Shown here: piece after piece, positions 8,077 to 16,815 of the stretch
Layout: each line of letters begins with the position of its first letter
Numbering within the stretch: the first letter of the stretch is position 1
Assembly: GCF_002127225.1 (NCBI RefSeq)
Contig: NZ_NFUR01000002.1
Span: 744,001 to 808,000, forward strand
Direction of reading: 5' to 3'
DNA: 64,000 nucleotides
Source of the DNA: Sphingomonas sp. IBVSS2
GTDB lineage: Bacteria; Pseudomonadota; Alphaproteobacteria; Sphingomonadales; Sphingomonadaceae
The notes under the pieces: generated by a model
What the model saw: the letters and a program-made list of their open reading frames with translations, nothing else
Database searches by the model: none
What the model was told of the DNA's origin: nothing
Made by a program: the position numbers and the translations under genes

Positions 8077-8273
8077 TTCGGCATCGTAATCAATGTCCGT
8101 TGCCCGGATCAACCGGGCGTTCCGGGGTCGGCACGTCATGCGAATGAAATGGAAACAGTACCGCGTGTTTTTATTGCCCGAGCGCGCAAGATTCGTGAAG
8201 TGCGCCTCGCCCGCGGGGGCTTTACCGCCTCGCGTTCCCCCGCAATAACGCTGCCCCAAGGAGAATGGGGTTT

Positions 8274-10496
8274 ATGCGGAAATGGCTGGTCGGGCTTGCG
8301 ATGCTGGGAGCGCCGCTGATGGCGAATAACGCCTTGGCGCAGACGAAGGGGCTCACGCTGGAGCGGGTTTTCGCCAGCCCCGATCTGAACGGACCGCAGC
8401 CCCGCGCCGCCAAGCTTTCGCCCGACGGCAAGTTCCTGACGCTCCTGCGCAACCGCGCCGACGAGAAGGAGCGGTTCGACCTGTGGGCGATGGACACGCG
8501 CACCGGCGAGTGGCGGATGCTCGTCGATTCCAAGAAGGTCGGCACCGGCGCCGCGCTTTCGGAGGCCGAGAAGATGCAGCGCGAGCGCGCGCGCATCGGC
8601 GGCAGCAAGGGCATCGTCGCCTATGACTGGGCGCCCGATGGCAAGTCGGTGCTCGTGCCGCTGGAAGGCGAGCTCTATCGCGCGGGGCTCGACGGCAACA
8701 TCGTCAGGCTGCCCGCCAGGCCCGGCCCCAAGCTCAATGCCGAGATCAGCCCGGCCGGCGGCTATGTTTCCTGGGTGCAGGACCAGAACCTGGTCGTGAT
8801 GGGCGTGGCCGGCGGCGAGCCGCGTCCGATCACCGACGATGGCCAGGGCACCGTCCATTGGGGCGAGGCCGAATTCGTTGCGCAGGAGGAAATGGCGCGG
8901 TTCAACGGCTATTGGTGGTCGCCGGACGACAAATATGTCGCGGTCGAACGCTTCGACGAGGCGCCGGTGGGCATCGTCACCCGCGCCGCGATCGGTGCCG
9001 AAGGCACGCAGCTCTTCCAGCAACGCTATCCCAAGGCCGGCACGCCCAATGCGAAGGTCGCGCTCTACGTGATGGACCCGAGCGGCGGCCACAAGGTGAG
9101 CGTGGATCTCGGCGCCGATGCGGATATCTATCTCGCCCGGGTCGACTGGTCGCAGGACGGCAGGACGCTCTACGTCCAGCGCCAGAATCGCGAGCAGACC
9201 GTGCTCGACCTGCTCCAGGTCGATCCGGCCACCGGCAAGTCGACCCTGCTGTTCAGCGAGAAGGCGCGGGCCAGGAGCTGGGTGAACCTCTCCAAGGCGC
9301 TCACGCCGCTTGCCGACGGCAGCCTGCTCTGGTGGTCGGAGCGCGACGGCCATGGCCATCTCTATCGCTTCGCCAAGGGCAAGTTCGCCCAGCTGACCAA
9401 GGGCGACTGGGAAGTGACGCCCGACATCGTCGGCGTGGACGAGGCCAAGGGACGCGTCTTCTTCCTCGGCAACAAGGACGGCGTGCTCGAGCGGCACCTC
9501 TATTCGGTCGACTATCGAAAGGGTGGCGCGGTGACCCGCCTCACCGAGGCCGGCTGGTGGAACGAGGCGACGATGGACCTGTCGGGCACCCATGCGATTA
9601 TCAAGCGCTCGAACCCGAACCAGCCCGCCCAGACCTATCTGGCCGATGCGTCGGGCAAGCGCATCGCCTGGGTGAACGAGAATGCGGTCACTGCCGCGGA
9701 TCATCCCTACAACGCCTATCTCGCGGCGCATCGCGAGCGCAGCTTCGGCACGATCAAGGCGGCCGACGGCTCGGTGCTGCACTGGGAGATGATCACGCCG
9801 AAGCTGGAGCCGGGGAAGAAATACCCGGTGTTCTTCCAGCACTATGGCGGCCCGCATGCGCAGCAGGTGAGCAAGGCCTGGGGCGGCGCGCTCCCGCAAT
9901 ATCTGGTCTCGCGCGGCTATATCTGGTTCCAGCTCGACAATCGCGGCTCGGCCAATCGCGGCGTCGATTTCGAGAGCCAGATCTGGCACGCCATGGGCTC
10001 GGTCGAGGTCGAGGACCAGGTGGCCGGCGCCAACTATCTGAAGACGCTTCCCTATGTGGATGCGAACAAGGTCGTCACCTATGGCTGGTCCTATGGCGGC
10101 TACATGACACTGAAGCTGCTGGAAAAGGCGCCGGGCGTGTTCGCCGCGGGCGTGGCCGGGGCGCCGGTGACCAAGTGGGAATTGTACGACACCCATTATA
10201 CCGAGCGCTACATGGGCGATCCCAACAAGGTGCCGGAAGCCTATAAGGCGTCGGACAATATCGGCGAGGCTGCGAAGATCGCCGATCCGATGCTGCTGAT
10301 CCACGGCATGGCGGACGACAATGTGGTGTTCGAGAACAGCACCGCGCTGGCGGCGACGCTGCAACGCGCCGAGGTGCCGTTCGAGATGATGTTCTACCCC
10401 GGCCACACCCACAAGGTCGGCGGCCCGGGCATCAGCGTGCACCTGTGGAACACCATCCTCGACTTCCTGGATCGGAAGACCGGGGCGAAGAACTAG
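8274..10496 (+). CDS. S9 family peptidase, dipeptidyl-peptidase IV type
   Basis: 740 residues from ATG 8274; AAGGAG lies ten bases upstream, whereas the ATG at 8265 is too close to it. Signal peptide MRKWLVGLAMLGAPLMANNALA. An N-terminal eight-bladed beta-propeller (about 40-480) contains the RFNGYWWSPDDKYVAVERFDE segment region whose Glu pair anchors the substrate N-terminus in DPP IV. The C-terminal alpha/beta hydrolase has the nucleophile in GWSYGGYM (Ser about 606), Asp in HGMADDNV and His in PGHTHKV. It should release X-Pro or X-Ala dipeptides from peptides in the periplasm. It stands alone, convergent with the small acidic-protein genes. Confidence 0.94.
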   Translation: MRKWLVGLAMLGAPLMANNALAQTKGLTLERVFASPDLNGPQPRAAKLSPDGKFLTLLRNRADEKERFDLWAMDTRTGEWRMLVDSKKVGTGAALSEAEKMQRERARIGGSKGIVAYDWAPDGKSVLVPLEGELYRAGLDGNIVRLPARPGPKLNAEISPAGGYVSWVQDQNLVVMGVAGGEPRPITDDGQGTVHWGEAEFVAQEEMARFNGYWWSPDDKYVAVERFDEAPVGIVTRAAIGAEGTQLFQQRYPKAGTPNAKVALYVMDPSGGHKVSVDLGADADIYLARVDWSQDGRTLYVQRQNREQTVLDLLQVDPATGKSTLLFSEKARARSWVNLSKALTPLADGSLLWWSERDGHGHLYRFAKGKFAQLTKGDWEVTPDIVGVDEAKGRVFFLGNKDGVLERHLYSVDYRKGGAVTRLTEAGWWNEATMDLSGTHAIIKRSNPNQPAQTYLADASGKRIAWVNENAVTAADHPYNAYLAAHRERSFGTIKAADGSVLHWEMITPKLEPGKKYPVFFQHYGGPHAQQVSKAWGGALPQYLVSRGYIWFQLDNRGSANRGVDFESQIWHAMGSVEVEDQVAGANYLKTLPYVDANKVVTYGWSYGGYMTLKLLEKAPGVFAAGVAGAPVTKWELYDTHYTERYMGDPNKVPEAYKASDNIGEAAKIADPMLLIHGMADDNVVFENSTALAATLQRAEVPFEMMFYPGHTHKVGGPGISVHLWNTILDFLDRKTGAKN

Positions 10497-10510
10497 GGCG
10501 TCCGATCGGC

Positions 10511-10540
10511 GGCGGCCGGGCGACATCGTCGCCGGCCGCC
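10511..10540. repeat. GC-rich hairpin, copy downstream of acidic-protein paralog 1
   Basis: GGCGGCCGGGCGAC pairs with GTCGCCGGCCGCC with a single bulged G. A near copy lies at 11154-11183 downstream of paralog 3, showing that the hairpin belongs to the duplicated gene unit. It may end transcription from both sides, but it has no T-run. Confidence 0.5.
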
Positions 10541-10548
10541 GTTCCGCG

Positions 10549-10776
10549 TCATCTGCCGATGCTGACGATGACGAAATCGCCGAGAGCGGTGCGCTTGAAC
10601 ATCATTTCCAGCTCATCCTCATCGGCCCCGACGAGATGGGGCTCCTGGCTGCGCACGAACTGGGCGGTATCCTCCAGCAACTGCACCGCTTCGTTGATCT
10701 TCACGCCCTGAATCCGCACGCGGATCGCGCCCCGGCCCGAAACCATCTCCAGCCGGCCTTCGCTTTCTTCGGTCAT
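10549..10776 (-). CDS. Small acidic protein of unknown function, paralog 1 of 3
   Basis: 75 residues from ATG 10776, which has GAGGAGGAGG about eight bases upstream; an earlier in-frame ATG overlaps that ribosome site. The family pattern shared by the three neighbours is M-T-E/D-E-S/N-E at the start, R-V-R-I-x-G, then L-x-E-D-T-x-x-F-x-R-S-x-E-P, an acidic patch, L-E-M/I-x-F-K-R and a terminal L-x-D-F-V-I-V-S strand. Predicted as a small soluble beta-alpha-beta fold. This copy is the most divergent and lacks the TLRSR tail of the others. I do not recognise the family. Confidence 0.75.
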   Translation of the reverse strand: MTEESEGRLEMVSGRGAIRVRIQGVKINEAVQLLEDTAQFVRSQEPHLVGADEDELEMMFKRTALGDFVIVSIGR

Positions 10777-10856
10777 GCTCGTTTCCTCCTCCTCGAATGT
10801 TCCGCGCATGGCCCCTGGACCGAAGGGACAGGCTGGCGCCGGCCCATCGCGGCCAC

Positions 10857-11093
10857 CTACCTGCTCCTGAGAGTTGCGCTGACGATGACGAAATCGCCGA
10901 GATCGGGGCGCTTGAAAGACATCTCCAGATCTTCAGCATCATGAGGCCCTTTAAGGGGTTCGTGGCTGCGCAGGAACCGAGTGGTATCCTCCATCAGCCT
11001 CACTATTTGGTCGCCGCTCGCGCCGTGGATCCGCACGCGGAGTGCGGTCCGGCCCGAAACCATCGCCGGCTGGTCTTCGCTTTCGTCGGTCAT
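10857..11093 (-). CDS. Small acidic protein of unknown function, paralog 2 of 3
   Basis: 78 residues, start ATG 11093 with GGAGAAGG upstream. It shares RVRIHGASGDQ, LMEDTTRFLRSHEP, DLEMSFKRPDLGDFVIVSATLRSR with paralog 3 and is clearly a recent tandem copy, since the flanking DNA is also duplicated. No signal peptide, no membrane segment, no cysteines. The reading frame is kept intact through many substitutions, which supports real expression of all copies. Function unknown. Confidence 0.78.
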   Translation of the reverse strand: MTDESEDQPAMVSGRTALRVRIHGASGDQIVRLMEDTTRFLRSHEPLKGPHDAEDLEMSFKRPDLGDFVIVSATLRSR

Positions 11094-11194
11094 GGTCGTT
11101 TCCTTCTCCTCGAATGCCCCTGGACGGAAAGGACAGGCTGGCGCCGCCCCATGGCGGCCGGGCGAGTTCGCCGCCGGCCGCCGTTTCTCGTCAC

Positions 11195-11431
11195 CTACCT
11201 GCTCCTGAGAGTTGCGCTGACGATGACGAAATCGTCGAGATCGGGGCGCTTGAACATTATCTCCAGATTTTCAGCATCATCAGGCCCTTGAAAGGGTTCG
11301 TGGCTGCGCAGGAATCGAGTGGTATCCTCCATCAGCTTCACTATTTCGTCACCGGTTGCGCCATGGATCCGCACGCGCATCGTGCCCCAGCCCGAAGTCG
11401 TCTGCAGCTGGTCTTCGTTTTCTTCGGTCAT
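11195..11431 (-). CDS. Small acidic protein of unknown function, paralog 3 of 3
   Basis: 78 residues from ATG 11431; AGGAGGAG lies six bases upstream, whereas the ATG two codons earlier abuts it. Same architecture as paralog 2: MTEENED, MRVRIHGATGDEIVKLMEDT, RFLRSHEPFQGPDDAENLE, IMFKRPDLDDFVIVSATLRSR. It is the promoter-proximal member if the three are cotranscribed; the gene before it on the same strand is the patatin-like lipoprotein 57 bases upstream. Function unknown. Confidence 0.78.
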   Translation of the reverse strand: MTEENEDQLQTTSGWGTMRVRIHGATGDEIVKLMEDTTRFLRSHEPFQGPDDAENLEIMFKRPDLDDFVIVSATLRSR

Positions 11432-11488
11432 GCCCATCTCCTCCTCTTGCGAATATTCCGCGCATATTCCTCAGGTGGAAATGCCGGG

Positions 11489-12931
11489 TTAGCGCCGTCC
11501 CACGGCACCCGGCATCGTCCCGTCGGGCCGTCCGCATACCGCGCGCGTCTCGGTGCCGTCGTAATGGCACAGGTCCACCCAGGGCTCGCCGCCGGTGGCG
11601 CGGTTGCGGCCATAGTCCATCATGCAGCGCATGAAGGCGGGGACGAACATCGCCCCGCGCGCCGCTTCCTTGAGCGGCCCGCACCGGGTGCCGGCGTCAT
11701 AGGTCGGCGTGTAGTTGCGATAACCGTCCGCGCTGACGAACCAGATCGCGCCGCCCGGGCGGCTGAGCCGCAGCGCCGCGATCGCGCCGATCTCCAGCTG
11801 GTTGACCATGATCGCCTCGCTTCGCTGGGCGGCGCGCAGGGCATCGGCATGGGTGTCGATATCGGCGGGATAGCCCGGCATCACCGGCTGGTCGGGCGGC
11901 AGCCAGGTGGGGCCGTTGCGGATGACGTAGATCTCGCCCGGCACGGGTGCCGCGCCTTCGGGCTGGCGGCCCAGCAGCCGGGCGCGCTCCTTGCGCACCA
12001 GCGCACCCGCCAGCCGCTGGGCGTCCGCCACCGAAGCAAGGAACACCGACTGGCGCACCCCGCCGTCATAATAGGTTTTCCCGTCCACTCGCACCTGCTG
12101 GTAGAAGACCGGCACCGCGGCCGAGGCGAGTGCCGCGCCCGCCAGGCATTGCGTGGCCCGCGCGAGGTCCGCCGCGCCGTCGCCATAGGGCGCGAGCAGC
12201 TCCTGCACGTCGATATAGCCGAACTCGCCCGAATTGGCCTCGATCAGCCCGAGCAGGACCTTGCGGCCCTTCGCATCGCGGAGCGTCCTGACGATGCAGG
12301 TGCCTGCCCGGCCCGCGGGCGATTTCGGGTCGTAGATCGCCGGGCAGATGTGCTGCTCGAAGCGGCGCCTGAGCGGCTTCAGATTGGCCAGCGCGCCGTT
12401 GATCGCCGCCATCGCCTGCAGCCCCTCGCGATCGACGATGTCGCTTTCCCTGGCCGGCGAATAAGCTGCGGCCAGCGCCTGGCGGATCGCCGCGCCTTCG
12501 CCGTCCTGCCGGTCGAGCCCCGCGCCGACGAACAGCGACTGGAGCGCGCCCGTGCTCACGCCGGTCACCACGGCGAAATCGGGGAATTGCCGGTTCTCGA
12601 CCAGCTGGTTCATCAGCCCGACGCCGAACGCACCCCATTGGCCGCCGCCGGAGAGCAGCAGCACGGGCCGCTCCGGCGCGGGGCGCGCGGCCAGGAAGAC
12701 GGGATCGTCGCGCAGGCGCGCGATCTCCGCGGCGGCGAGCCGGTTGGCGAGCTCGCGCTGGGCGGGGGGCAGCGTCTCCAGGTCGAGCGCGCGGATCTGG
12801 CGCTCCAGCGGCGCCAGCTCGATCGGATGGATGAACGTGGCGAAATTGGCGCAATCGAGCTTGAGCGCCCCCTTCATCGCGCAGCTGCCCAGGCTCAGCC
12901 CCATCAGCAGGATCGTCAGAATGCGCCGCAT
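11489..12931 (-). CDS. Patatin-like phospholipase, lipoprotein
   Basis: 480 residues from ATG 12931 with AAGGGGG upstream. The N-terminus is a lipoprotein signal (ILLMGLSLGSC, lipid-modified Cys about 17). The patatin catalytic set is complete: oxyanion loop SGGGQWGAFGVG, nucleophile elbow GVSTGAL and the Asp of YYDGGVRQS, forming a Ser-Asp dyad. It probably hydrolyses acyl chains of lipids at the inner or outer membrane. The C-terminal ~100 residues (HADALRAAQRSEAIMVNQL and on) are typical of the longer bacterial patatin lipoproteins. Divergent from asd. Confidence 0.9.
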   Translation of the reverse strand: MRRILTILLMGLSLGSCAMKGALKLDCANFATFIHPIELAPLERQIRALDLETLPPAQRELANRLAAAEIARLRDDPVFLAARPAPERPVLLLSGGGQWGAFGVGLMNQLVENRQFPDFAVVTGVSTGALQSLFVGAGLDRQDGEGAAIRQALAAAYSPARESDIVDREGLQAMAAINGALANLKPLRRRFEQHICPAIYDPKSPAGRAGTCIVRTLRDAKGRKVLLGLIEANSGEFGYIDVQELLAPYGDGAADLARATQCLAGAALASAAVPVFYQQVRVDGKTYYDGGVRQSVFLASVADAQRLAGALVRKERARLLGRQPEGAAPVPGEIYVIRNGPTWLPPDQPVMPGYPADIDTHADALRAAQRSEAIMVNQLEIGAIAALRLSRPGGAIWFVSADGYRNYTPTYDAGTRCGPLKEAARGAMFVPAFMRCMMDYGRNRATGGEPWVDLCHYDGTETRAVCGRPDGTMPGAVGRR

Positions 12932-13093
12932 CGTCCCCCTTCCGCTCTTTCGTCGATGCGTAACAAAATTGCGTGAAACTTGTCTCCCGCGAAATCGCCC
13001 AAAGCGGAGCCATGCCGTGAAACAAGCAGCCCTTGCTTGCGCACCTGCACCGATAGGCGTAGCGCGGCCCCAGTTTCCACCCTGGAGTATGTG

Positions 13094-14122
13094 ATGGGCT
13101 ACCGTGTCGTCGTCGCAGGCGCCACCGGCAATGTCGGGCGCGAAATGTTGAACATCCTGGCCGAGCGGGAATTCCCGATCGACGATCTGGCCGTGCTGGC
13201 CTCGTCGCGCTCGACCGGCGATATTATCGACTTCGGCGAGACCGGCAAAACCTACAAAGTCCAGAACATCGAGCATTTCGACCCGGCGGGCTGGGACATC
13301 GCGCTGTTCGCGATCGGCTCGGAAGGCTCGAAGCTCTACGCGCCGAAGTTCGCCGCCGCCGGCTGCACGGTGATCGACAATGCGTCGCTCTATCGCATGG
13401 ATCCGGACGTGCCGCTGATCGTGCCCGAAGTGAACCCGGAGGCGATCGACGGCTACAAGGCGCGCAACATCATCGCCAATCCGAACTGCTCGACCGCGCA
13501 GATGGTGGTGGCGCTCAAGCCGCTGCACGATGCCGCGAAGATCAAGCGCGTGGTCGTCGCCACCTATCAGTCGGTCTCCGGCGCGGGCAAAGCGGGCATG
13601 GACGAGCTGTTCGAGCAGAGCCGCAACATCTTCGTCGGCGACCAGGCCGAGCCGAAGAAGTTCACCAAGCAGATCGCCTTCAACGTGATCCCGCACATCG
13701 ACAGCTTCCTCGACGACGGCTCGACCAAGGAAGAGTGGAAGATGGTGGTCGAGACCAAGAAGATCCTCGATCCGAAGATCAAGGTCACCGCCACTTGCGT
13801 GCGCGTGCCGGTGTTCGTCGGCCATTCGGAAGCGATCAACATCGAGTTCGAGGACGAGATCTCGGCCCAGCAGGCGAAGAACATCCTGCGCGAGGCGCCG
13901 GGGGTGATGCTCGTCGACAAGCATGAGGACGGCGGGTACGTCACGCCGATCGAGTGCGTCGGCGAATATGCGACCTTCATCAGCCGCGTGCGCGAGGATT
14001 CGACGGTCGAGAACGGCCTGTCGCTCTGGTGCGTATCGGACAATCTCCGCAAGGGCGCGGCGCTGAACGCAGTGCAGATCGCCGAGCTGCTCGGCCGTCG
14101 CCACCTCAAAAAGGCGGCCTGA
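13094..14122 (+). CDS. asd: Aspartate-semialdehyde dehydrogenase
   Basis: 342 residues from ATG 13094 with GGAG seven bases upstream. Asd reduces aspartyl-4-phosphate to aspartate semialdehyde with NADPH, the branch point to lysine/diaminopimelate, methionine and threonine. N-terminal Rossmann motif VVVAGATGNVGREML; active-site Cys132 in NPNCSTAQM; further catalytic residues in the QSVSGAGKAGMDEL and HIDSFLDDG segments; the GHSEAINIEFE block is conserved in the dimerisation domain. Followed after one base by a GFA-family gene, so the two are probably cotranscribed. Confidence 0.97.
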   Translation: MGYRVVVAGATGNVGREMLNILAEREFPIDDLAVLASSRSTGDIIDFGETGKTYKVQNIEHFDPAGWDIALFAIGSEGSKLYAPKFAAAGCTVIDNASLYRMDPDVPLIVPEVNPEAIDGYKARNIIANPNCSTAQMVVALKPLHDAAKIKRVVVATYQSVSGAGKAGMDELFEQSRNIFVGDQAEPKKFTKQIAFNVIPHIDSFLDDGSTKEEWKMVVETKKILDPKIKVTATCVRVPVFVGHSEAINIEFEDEISAQQAKNILREAPGVMLVDKHEDGGYVTPIECVGEYATFISRVREDSTVENGLSLWCVSDNLRKGAALNAVQIAELLGRRHLKKAA

Positions 14123-14123
14123 C

Positions 14124-14561
14124 GTGATCGCGGGCGGCTGCCGTTGCGGCGCCGTCCGCTACACGCTGGCGATGGACGATCTGCCGGCCGTCTATTGCTG
14201 CCATTGCCTGAAATGCCAGAGCTGGGCGGGCAGCGCCTTTGCCCAGCAGGCGCCGGTGCGCGCGGAGGCGCTGGCGGCCGCGGGGCCGATGGTGGAGTAC
14301 TGCTTCACCAACACCGGCGGATCGCTATCGCGCCAGTTCGTCTGCGGCACCTGCCATACGCGCATCTACAACCGCAACAGCGCCTGGCCGGACGTTGCGA
14401 TACTCCGCGCTGGCACGCTCGATCGCAGCGACGGGCTCGTCCCGCGCGCGCATATCTGGGTCAAGCGCAAGCAGCCCTGGATCGTCATCGCCGACGACGT
14501 GCCGCAATGGCCCGAAAGCGCCCCGATGGCGGAATTCGTGGCGCTGCTGTTTCCGGGTTAG
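14124..14561 (+). CDS. GFA-family (CENP-V/GFA) zinc protein
   Basis: 145 residues from a GTG one base after the asd stop. Cysteine pattern GGCRCGAVRY, CCHCLKCQ and CGTCHTRIY matches the Mss4-like fold of the glutathione-dependent formaldehyde-activating family, which holds two zinc ions, one structural and one possibly catalytic. Most members have no proven activity; the old enzyme name should be used with care. A second member of the family lies at 20000-20443. Confidence 0.9.
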   Translation: MIAGGCRCGAVRYTLAMDDLPAVYCCHCLKCQSWAGSAFAQQAPVRAEALAAAGPMVEYCFTNTGGSLSRQFVCGTCHTRIYNRNSAWPDVAILRAGTLDRSDGLVPRAHIWVKRKQPWIVIADDVPQWPESAPMAEFVALLFPG

Positions 14562-14620
14562 GCTGGGAACCGATATCCTCAACGGGTCGAGCCATGGCCC
14601 CGGGGGCGCTCCGCCCGGCC

Positions 14621-15277
14621 TCAGCCGTCGCAGCTATAGTCGGGCGGGTAGATCGAGCGGCCCAGGTCCTTGCGGATGCGGCGGGCCAGGCTGGCCGCCT
14701 CGCGGTTGCCCAGCTTTTCCGCATCGTCCAGCAGGTCGGCGAGCGGGCCCGAGCAGCCACCGGCCTGGTTCAGCATCGCCACCAGGCGCGAGGCGCGAAT
14801 GGGGCCGTCGCCCGTCTCGGTGCGCGCCGGGGGGAACCAGCCGATGCCGCCGATCTTGCGCTGGCGATCTTCGCGGCTGTACGCCTTGTCGTCCATCGGA
14901 TCGATCACCTGGGTGCCCAGCAGGATCATGCCCGCCGCGGCGGCCATGCTGCCGATCCGGGATGGCCCGTGCGAGACCCGGTCCGGATCGGGCATCGCAT
15001 AATAGCTGAGCAGTAGCGCGGCGAGCGCCCGGGCGCTTTGCCGGTCCTCGACCAGCGTCAGCGCGTCCGGATCCACTTCGATCCGATCGGCCCGGGCGCG
15101 GGCGAAGACGCCGCGCTCCTCGGCCGGGATGGTGGCAACGGTGAACTGCGCGCCGCTGGGCGTGAGCTCGTGCAGCGCGACGTCGAGCTGCTCGATGGGG
15201 GCGGGGCGCGGCGGGGCGGCGGCGCCCAGCGCGAGCGCGGCGGAAACCATGGCGAGCATCTTGATCCGCATCTGCAT
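14621..15277 (-). CDS. Hypothetical secreted protein
   Basis: 218 residues with a signal peptide (about MLAMVSAALALGAAA). The body has SREDRQRKIGGIGWFPP and a C-terminal CSGPLADLLDDAEKLGNREAASLARRIRKDL, which suggests an extracytoplasmic alpha-helical domain. Two cysteines late in the sequence (GGCSGP and YSCDG) could form a disulfide. An in-frame ATG two codons downstream (MRIK) is an equally good start. I see no known family motif; function unknown. Confidence 0.65.
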   Translation of the reverse strand: MQMRIKMLAMVSAALALGAAAPPRPAPIEQLDVALHELTPSGAQFTVATIPAEERGVFARARADRIEVDPDALTLVEDRQSARALAALLLSYYAMPDPDRVSHGPSRIGSMAAAAGMILLGTQVIDPMDDKAYSREDRQRKIGGIGWFPPARTETGDGPIRASRLVAMLNQAGGCSGPLADLLDDAEKLGNREAASLARRIRKDLGRSIYPPDYSCDG

Positions 15278-15414
15278 TCCCCTCTTCCCGTTGCGCCGAT
15301 CATAGCGGGGATCGGTGCCTTGGGCGAGACGTTGCGGCGAGGCGCAAACCGTAGGGCGAATGGCGTCTTTACCGGGAATTGACCGATCGGCGGTAGAAGA
15401 GGGGCTTCTTACGG

Positions 15415-16815
15415 GTGGGCCGCGTGGTGGTGGAAACGAGCAATGCCGGATTGGCGCCCGTGCGCGGCAAGGCCCGCATCGACGTGCTCGACATGCTGCG
15501 CGGGCTGGCGATCCTGGGCATCTTCTACATCAACGTGCCCTATATGGCGGCGAGCGTCTGGACCTTCTCGGCCGACGTCCGGCTGATCGGCTGGACGCCG
15601 GTGGACCGCGATGCCTGGGTGGCGGTGAACCTGTTCTTCGCGGGCACGCAACGCTGCATGCTCGAATTCCTGTTCGGCGCGGGCATGATGGTGCTGGCCC
15701 GCAAGGCGATGACGCCCGAGGGGCCGGTGGCGGTCGCCGATCTCTATTACCGGCGCAACCTGTGGCTGCTCGCCTTCGGCCTGTTCGACGTGTTCGTGCT
15801 GCTCTGGCCCGGCGACATCCTGCACATATACGCGCTCGCCGCGCTGTTCCTGTTCCCCTTCCGCACTTTGGGGCCGAAGACATTGGTCGCGCTGGGGCTG
15901 GGCTGGGCGGTGCTCACCGGGCTCGGCATCCCCGAATATGGCGCGCGCGAATATGTCGCGCGGACCGAGCTGTCCCAGCGGGTAGAGGCGGCCGAGGCGA
16001 GGGCGCGGGCAGGGGAGGCGCCGGCCCCCGCCGATGCTGCCGCGCGCGCCGAGTGGCGCCGGCTGGCCATGCACGCGCCCGATCCCGCCGCGGTCGCCCG
16101 CGAGCGCCAGGCGCATCAGGGCGGCTGGCTGCCCTATGCGAAGAATGCCTGGCATTATTGGAGCTATCTCGCAGACGAATGGCTGCTCTGGGACGTGTTC
16201 GAGGCGTTCTGCACGATGCTGATCGGCGTCGCGCTGTGGAAATGGGGCGTGATCCAGGGGCTGAGGAGCGCGCGCTTCTATCTGTGGCTGCTGGTCGCCG
16301 GCTATGGCTTCGGGCTTACCGCCCGCGCGATCGGGCTGGCGGAGACGCTCAGCTTCGCGCCGGGTCCGCGGAGCCTGTGGATCACCGGCGAGTTCGCGCG
16401 CATCGCGATCGGGCTCGGCCATCTCGCCCTGGTCAACCTGCTGGTGAAGAGCCGCGCGGGCGCCGCCGCGCTGGGCGTGTTCAAGGCGCCCGGCCGCATG
16501 GCCTTCTCGCTCTATTTCCTCCAGCAGATCGTGGGGATGTACATCCTGTTCGCGCCCTGGGGCTTCGACCTGTGGGGCAGGTTCGGCTGGGCGCAGATGG
16601 CGGCGATCTCGACGGTCGGGATCGTCCTGCTGGTCGCCTTCGCCAATCTGTGGATGCGCCACTTTGTCAGCGGCCCGCTCGAATGGGCGTGGCGCAGCCT
16701 GGCCTATGTGCAGTGGCAGCCGATGCTGCGGGCGGCGCCTAGTGTCCCGCCGCAGCCGGATCGTTCTCCACTTTCCCGCCCGGCTTCTGGAGCAGCACCA
16801 CCAGCGGCACACTGA
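15415..16815 (+). CDS. DUF418-type (YeiB-like) inner-membrane protein
   Basis: 466 residues from a GTG at 15415; the start is uncertain. About ten hydrophobic segments, with the signature RIDVLDMLRGLAILGIFYINVP near residue 22 and the C-terminal DUF418 block AFSLYFLQQIVGMYILF ... LWMRHFVSGPLEWAWRSL. Related to acyltransferase-3-like membrane proteins; no substrate is known. A long soluble loop (about 180-235) separates the halves. The last ~25 residues run antisense into emrB and are low-complexity Pro/Ala, so they are probably a non-functional tail. Confidence 0.83.
   Translation: MGRVVVETSNAGLAPVRGKARIDVLDMLRGLAILGIFYINVPYMAASVWTFSADVRLIGWTPVDRDAWVAVNLFFAGTQRCMLEFLFGAGMMVLARKAMTPEGPVAVADLYYRRNLWLLAFGLFDVFVLLWPGDILHIYALAALFLFPFRTLGPKTLVALGLGWAVLTGLGIPEYGAREYVARTELSQRVEAAEARARAGEAPAPADAAARAEWRRLAMHAPDPAAVARERQAHQGGWLPYAKNAWHYWSYLADEWLLWDVFEAFCTMLIGVALWKWGVIQGLRSARFYLWLLVAGYGFGLTARAIGLAETLSFAPGPRSLWITGEFARIAIGLGHLALVNLLVKSRAGAAALGVFKAPGRMAFSLYFLQQIVGMYILFAPWGFDLWGRFGWAQMAAISTVGIVLLVAFANLWMRHFVSGPLEWAWRSLAYVQWQPMLRAAPSVPPQPDRSPLSRPASGAAPPAAH

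Larger units (their letters stand above)
10814..11455. repeat. Tandem duplication of a ~305-340 bp gene unit
   Basis: The segment starting CCTGGACCGAAGGGACAGG near 10814 recurs near 11119 with few changes, and similarity continues through the coding regions of paralogs 2 and 3 to their ribosome sites. The downstream flank of paralog 2 lacks about 32 bases that form the GC-rich hairpin present after paralogs 1 and 3, consistent with a clean deletion in one copy. Confidence 0.75.

Noticed and set aside
8077..8259. Longer N-terminus for the S41 peptidase
   Set aside because: Adds Arg/Cys-rich residues before a clear signal peptide; the 8076 start is better.
8136..10526. 796-residue open frame on the minus strand
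   Set aside because: Entirely antisense to the S9 peptidase, rich in Arg/His/Ala as expected from a shadow frame in GC-rich DNA; no motif.
12932..14104. N-terminal extension of the patatin-like gene
   Set aside because: Would lie antisense to asd; the ATG at 12931 begins a good lipoprotein signal and has a ribosome site.
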